DNA of 64,000 bases from contig NZ_FNEX01000016.1 in assembly GCF_900100435.1 (NCBI RefSeq), forward strand, positions 124,001-188,000, given 5' to 3'. The translations under genes were made by a program, and so were the position numbers. Below are positions 60,589 to 64,000 of the stretch, one piece after another. Each line of letters starts with the position of its first letter. Within the stretch, counting starts at the first letter, position 1. Source of the stretch: Pedobacter sp. ok626. Its GTDB lineage: Bacteria > Bacteroidota > Bacteroidia > Sphingobacteriales > Sphingobacteriaceae. The notes under the pieces are model-generated. The model did not search any database and was not told where the DNA came from. It saw only the letters and a list, made by a program, of their open reading frames with translations.

Positions 60589-61527
60589 TTAAACCAGTTT
60601 CATATCAGTTAGCACTGCGTTCATGCTGCGTACAGCATCGGCACTTTTACTAAAGGCTGCTTGCTCCTCATCGGTCAGTTTAAAATCAAGAATTTTCTCA
60701 ACTCCGTTTTTGCCAATAATGACAGGAACAACCAGTGATATATCTTTTTGACCATATTCACCATCCAGGTAAACACCTGAGGAGATTAATTTTTTCTCAT
60801 CACGTACAATGCTTTCTACCATTGCAGCTGTTCCAGCTCCCGGGGCATACCAGGCAGATGTACCAATTAATCCAGTTAATGTTGCACCACCGACCATAGT
60901 AGCTTTAACAACTTTATCCTGTTGCTCTTTACTTAATAACTGAGTGACTGGGATACTGTTCCATGTTGCATGATTGATCAATGGAATCATGGTTGTATCA
61001 CCGTGACCACCGATAACCACTGCATTTAAATCGGCAGGAGAGCAGCCTAATTCCAGACTTAAGTAATATTTAAACCTCGATGAATCCAATGCACCACCCA
61101 TACCAAGAATACGGTTTTTAGGTAGCCCAGAAGTTTTTAAGGTAAGGTAGTTCATAGTATCCATTGGGTTTGATACCACAATGATGATGGTGTTAGGCGA
61201 GTATTTTAAAATATTCTCAGTAACTCCTTTTACGATGTTCGCATTAGTTCCGATCAGCTCTTCGCGCGTCATTCCTGGTTTACGAGGTAGTCCCGAAGTA
61301 ATCACTACAACCTCAGAATCCGCGGTACTCGCGTAATCGTTGGTAACACCCTTAATTTTAGTATCGAAGCCTAGTAAAGCGGCAGTCTGCATCATGTCAA
61401 TCGATTTTCCTTCTGCAAAACCTTCCTTGATGTCTAATAAAATAAGTTCTTCAGCTAATTCTTTTCTGGCAATGTTATCTGCACAGGTGGCACCTACAGC
61501 GCCGGCACCTACAACTGTTATCTTCAT
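60589..61527 (-). CDS. mdh: Malate dehydrogenase
   Basis: The protein has 312 residues. The NAD-binding GAGAVG (7-12) and D32 favour NAD over NADP. Substrate arginines R82 and R88 (GLPRKPGMTREE), R151, and the catalytic H175 (VIGGHGDTTM) are visible. The RKPGM form distinguishes malate from lactate dehydrogenase. It oxidises malate in the TCA cycle. This LDH-like type is usual in Bacteroidota. Confidence 0.96.
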   Translation of the reverse strand: MKITVVGAGAVGATCADNIARKELAEELILLDIKEGFAEGKSIDMMQTAALLGFDTKIKGVTNDYASTADSEVVVITSGLPRKPGMTREELIGTNANIVKGVTENILKYSPNTIIIVVSNPMDTMNYLTLKTSGLPKNRILGMGGALDSSRFKYYLSLELGCSPADLNAVVIGGHGDTTMIPLINHATWNSIPVTQLLSKEQQDKVVKATMVGGATLTGLIGTSAWYAPGAGTAAMVESIVRDEKKLISSGVYLDGEYGQKDISLVVPVIIGKNGVEKILDFKLTDEEQAAFSKSADAVRSMNAVLTDMKLV

Positions 61528-61637
61528 AAATATTTGTTTTATGTATGTTACCTTCTGTCGAAGTTATAAAATTACATGAGTTTAAAAAATGCTTTTGAAA
61601 ACTTTCTTGTTCGTTAGGGGTTTTATGAGAAAGAATT

Positions 61638-61645
61638 TACATTTG
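61638..61645 (+). promoter_or_regulatory. Candidate -7 element for the lipocalin gene
   Basis: TACATTTG matches the TAnnTTTG consensus 26 bp before the start codon. No TTTG -33 box is seen at 18-22 bp. Confidence 0.4.
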
Positions 61646-61671
61646 CCAAATACTAAACAACCGGAGAACTT

Positions 61672-62157
61672 ATGGATAACCAACCAGTAAAACGAGTAGA
61701 TATTATGGCTTATGCAGGGAAGTGGTATTCTTTGTATTCCATCCCTACTTTTACGGATAAACACTGGCGGAGAAAGGTGGAGACCTATGTGATCCATCCA
61801 GATGGTTATTACGCCGTATTTACTACCTATAATGTTGTAGCTGAGCAAAAAAGGAAGTACATCCGGTCTAAGTTGTTTGTTGTTCGAGGTACAGGGAATG
61901 CTGTGTTTAAAGCACAATCGGTTTGGCCATTTAAGAATGATTATTGGGTGATTGAGCTTGCTGAGGATTATTCTTATGTCGTAGTTGGACATCCTAAACA
62001 CAAAACCCTCGCTATTCTTTCCCGTAAACCAGAATTACCAAAAGACTTGTTGAAAGAGATCGTAGACCGTTGTCGTCAAAAAGGGTATGATACCTCAAAA
62101 CTTGTATTTCAGGAACATAAGGCTGTACATCCTGAGCCTGAAAAGGAACATGCTTAA
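61672..62157 (+). CDS. Lipocalin (Blc-like), without signal peptide
   Basis: The protein has 161 residues. The lipocalin G-x-W motif is GKWY at 16-19, followed by beta strands (VETYVIHPDGYYAVFTTYNV), then WPFKNDYWVIELAEDYSYVV and the C-terminal LLKEIVDRCRQKGYD helix. Blc binds lysophospholipids in the outer membrane of E. coli. Here no signal peptide is visible, so the protein would stay in the cytoplasm unless the start is different. Confidence 0.85.
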   Translation: MDNQPVKRVDIMAYAGKWYSLYSIPTFTDKHWRRKVETYVIHPDGYYAVFTTYNVVAEQKRKYIRSKLFVVRGTGNAVFKAQSVWPFKNDYWVIELAEDYSYVVVGHPKHKTLAILSRKPELPKDLLKEIVDRCRQKGYDTSKLVFQEHKAVHPEPEKEHA

Positions 62158-62245
62158 AATTACAATTGCTTTAATCAAGGACAGCTAAAATTCCGTATTT
62201 TTGTCCATTCATTTTGATTTCAGGAAACGAGAATAATTACCAGCT

Positions 62246-64000
62246 ATGTATTTAATATTTGATACCGAAACCACCGGTTTACCACGCAATTGGAATGCTC
62301 CAATTACCGACACAGACAATTGGCCCAGGTGTATTCAGATTGCATGGCAATTACATGATGAATTAGGTAATCTGATAGAAAACCAGGACTATCTGGTAAG
62401 GCCCGATGGATTTAATATTCCATATGATGCCGAACGAATTCACGGTATCTCAACCGAGTTGGCTGCCGAACAAGGTATTGGGCTAGACGAAGTATTAGAG
62501 AAATTTAATGTAGCATTATCCAAAGCTAAATTTGTTGTCGGACAGAACGTAGGCTTTGATGTGAACATTATGGGTTGCGAGTTTCACCGATTGGGTGTAG
62601 ACAGCCCGATGGCACAAATGCCTGTATTAGATACTTGTACCGAAACCACTGCCGAGTTGTTAAAACTTCCGGGCGGACGTGGAGGTAAATTCAAACTGCC
62701 TACACTAACAGAACTTCATCAATATCTTTTTGGCGAACCATTTTCTGAAGCGCACAATGCGACTGCCGATGTGGAGGCCACTACCCGTTGTTTTTTACAG
62801 CTGATCAAGTTAGAGGTCTTTAGACTCGACCAGTTACAGGCCGATCAGGCATATATCAATCGCTTTAAAGAAAACACGCCACAAGTATTTGAGCGTGTTG
62901 GTTTAAATCACATTAACCTTAAATCTGCTTCTGAAGAAATCAGAAAGCGTTTACAGCAGGCCGAAGGACCTAAGGTTTCTAAAACAGCATTAGCAGAGAA
63001 TAAAAAGGAGCTGGAAGCAGCAACCTATGTACATTTGCATAATCATACCCAGTTCTCTGTTCTGCAATCTACCATCAACATCCCTTCACTAATTAAAGCT
63101 GCCGCCAGTTATAAAATGCCTGCAGTGGCGATGACCGATCATGCAAATATGATGGGGGCTTTTCACTTCGTGGCTCAGGTATTGAACCATAACAAAGGTG
63201 TTGAAGCTAGAAATGAAGCCGCTATAGCAGAAGGAAAAACGCCTGAAGAACAAATTATCAAACCAATTATTGGCTGTGAATTCTTTGTTTGTGAAGACCA
63301 CCTCGACAAATCCAGAAAAGATAATGGCTATCAGGTTGTATTATTGGCAAAGAATAAGACAGGATACCACAATCTGGCTAAAATGTCGTCCATTGCCTAT
63401 ACCAAAGGTTTCTATTACATCCCAAGGATTGATAAGGCCATTATAGAGCAATATAAAGAGGATATTCTGGTGCTTTCGGGTAACTTATACGGTGAGATTT
63501 CAAGTAAGTTATTGAACCTTGGCGAGAAACAAGCCGAAGAAGCTTTGCTATGGTGGAAAGATCAATTTGGTGACGATTTTTATATCGAGCTAATGCGCCA
63601 TAGTCAGGAAGACGAAGATATTGTAAATGGTATGCTGGTCGGACTGGCAAAAAAGCATGACGTAAAACTGATTGCCACCAATAACACTTACTACATCAAT
63701 AAAAAAGATGCCAATGCCCATGATATTTTATTGTGTGTAAAAGACGGTGAAAAACAAGCTACACCGATTGGCCGTGGTCGTGGATTCAGATTTGGTTTAC
63801 CCAATCAGGAATACTACTTCAAATCACCTGATGAAATGAAAAAGCTGTTTACAGATTTGCCAGAGGCAATTGTGAACATCCAGGAAATTGTAGATAAGAT
63901 CGAGATTTATAAACTGGCACGTGAGGTACTTTTACCTAAATTCGACATCTCCGACGAGTTTTTAGTGAAGGAAGATGAAGACGATGGGGGTAAAAGGGGA
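62246..64000 (+). CDS. dnaE: DNA polymerase III alpha subunit with fused N-terminal exonuclease, 5' part
   Basis: The frame runs open to the window edge (585 codons). Residues about 1-185 form a DnaQ-like 3'-5' exonuclease: D6 and E8 (FDTETTG), D105 (NVGFDVNI), H170 and D175 (HNATAD). A linker follows, then the PHP domain of DnaE (VHLHNHTQFSVLQ, H263-H265-H267). The polymerase core lies outside the window. In E. coli the exonuclease is a separate subunit (DnaQ); here proofreading is fused to the polymerase. It starts at an ATG (62246) 89 bp after the lipocalin gene. Confidence 0.9.
   Translation, partial: MYLIFDTETTGLPRNWNAPITDTDNWPRCIQIAWQLHDELGNLIENQDYLVRPDGFNIPYDAERIHGISTELAAEQGIGLDEVLEKFNVALSKAKFVVGQNVGFDVNIMGCEFHRLGVDSPMAQMPVLDTCTETTAELLKLPGGRGGKFKLPTLTELHQYLFGEPFSEAHNATADVEATTRCFLQLIKLEVFRLDQLQADQAYINRFKENTPQVFERVGLNHINLKSASEEIRKRLQQAEGPKVSKTALAENKKELEAATYVHLHNHTQFSVLQSTINIPSLIKAAASYKMPAVAMTDHANMMGAFHFVAQVLNHNKGVEARNEAAIAEGKTPEEQIIKPIIGCEFFVCEDHLDKSRKDNGYQVVLLAKNKTGYHNLAKMSSIAYTKGFYYIPRIDKAIIEQYKEDILVLSGNLYGEISSKLLNLGEKQAEEALLWWKDQFGDDFYIELMRHSQEDEDIVNGMLVGLAKKHDVKLIATNNTYYINKKDANAHDILLCVKDGEKQATPIGRGRGFRFGLPNQEYYFKSPDEMKKLFTDLPEAIVNIQEIVDKIEIYKLAREVLLPKFDISDEFLVKEDEDDGGKRG

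Overview
This window is chromosomal DNA from a Bacteroidota bacterium, most likely Sphingobacteriaceae and Pedobacter-like. The evidence is SusC/SusD outer-membrane pairs, TonB receptors with carboxypeptidase-like N-terminal domains, Bacteroidota promoters (TTTG, 18-22 bp, TAnnTTTG), few Shine-Dalgarno sequences, and a DnaE with a proofreading exonuclease fused to its N-terminus. Nearly all of it is core genome. I see no insertion sequence, prophage or CRISPR array.

Layout. 1-1.2 kb: purH (cut by the window edge) and purN. 1.4-4.2 kb: Tat-type superoxide dismutase, rpsT, radC and a secreted EEP-fold hydrolase. 4.2-6.6 kb: a compact three-gene set made of an Lgt-like membrane protein, a cysteine-rich radical SAM protein resembling tetraether lipid synthase, and a tiny membrane protein. 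6.6-12.2 kb: pheT, a coiled-coil protein, zapA, a structured non-coding stretch, rny and an Mpo1-like protein. 12.2-16.6 kb: a TonB receptor and a lipoprotein, each preceded by TAAC repeats phased at 11 bp. 16.7-17.9 kb: a transglutaminase-like protein. 18.1-25.2 kb: an NlpC/P60 endopeptidase, a dipeptide epimerase and a SusC/SusD pair in one operon. 25.3-32.7 kb: a small membrane protein/lipoprotein operon, a bifunctional acyltransferase resembling OlsF, a helix-hairpin-helix protein, apt, an acyl-CoA dehydrogenase and rpsU. 32.7-36.1 kb: a hybrid histidine kinase, a Xer recombinase and hpf. 36.3-49.6 kb: tRNA-Thr, tRNA-Tyr, tRNA-Gly, tRNA-Thr, tuf, tRNA-Trp, secE, nusG, rplKAJL, rpoB and rpoC. 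49.6-57.9 kb: mainly a leftward block with miaA, a CCA-adding-type enzyme, a TsaC-like protein, a glycosyltransferase, dapD, an EcsC-like protein, a guanine deaminase-like protein and an OmpH/Skp-like lipoprotein. 58.1-64 kb: gyrB, an aspartic protease, mdh, a lipocalin and the 5' part of dnaE.

How the genes fit together. The NlpC/P60, epimerase and SusCD genes form a plausible pathway for taking up and breaking down peptidoglycan fragments. Several genes point to unusual membrane lipids: the radical SAM/Lgt-like set, OlsF and the Mpo1-like protein. Three intergenic sites share the same promoter design: 11-bp-phased TAAC repeats ending exactly 10 bp before a TAnnTTTG box. This geometry matches PhoB-type activation. 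One of these sites appears to drive a short terminated RNA next to the olsF-like gene.

The strongest candidates for something undescribed are the Lgt-like/Tes-like lipid module, the phased-repeat regulon with its putative small RNA, and the structured RNA region between zapA and rny. All functions are inferred from sequence by eye; no database search was run.
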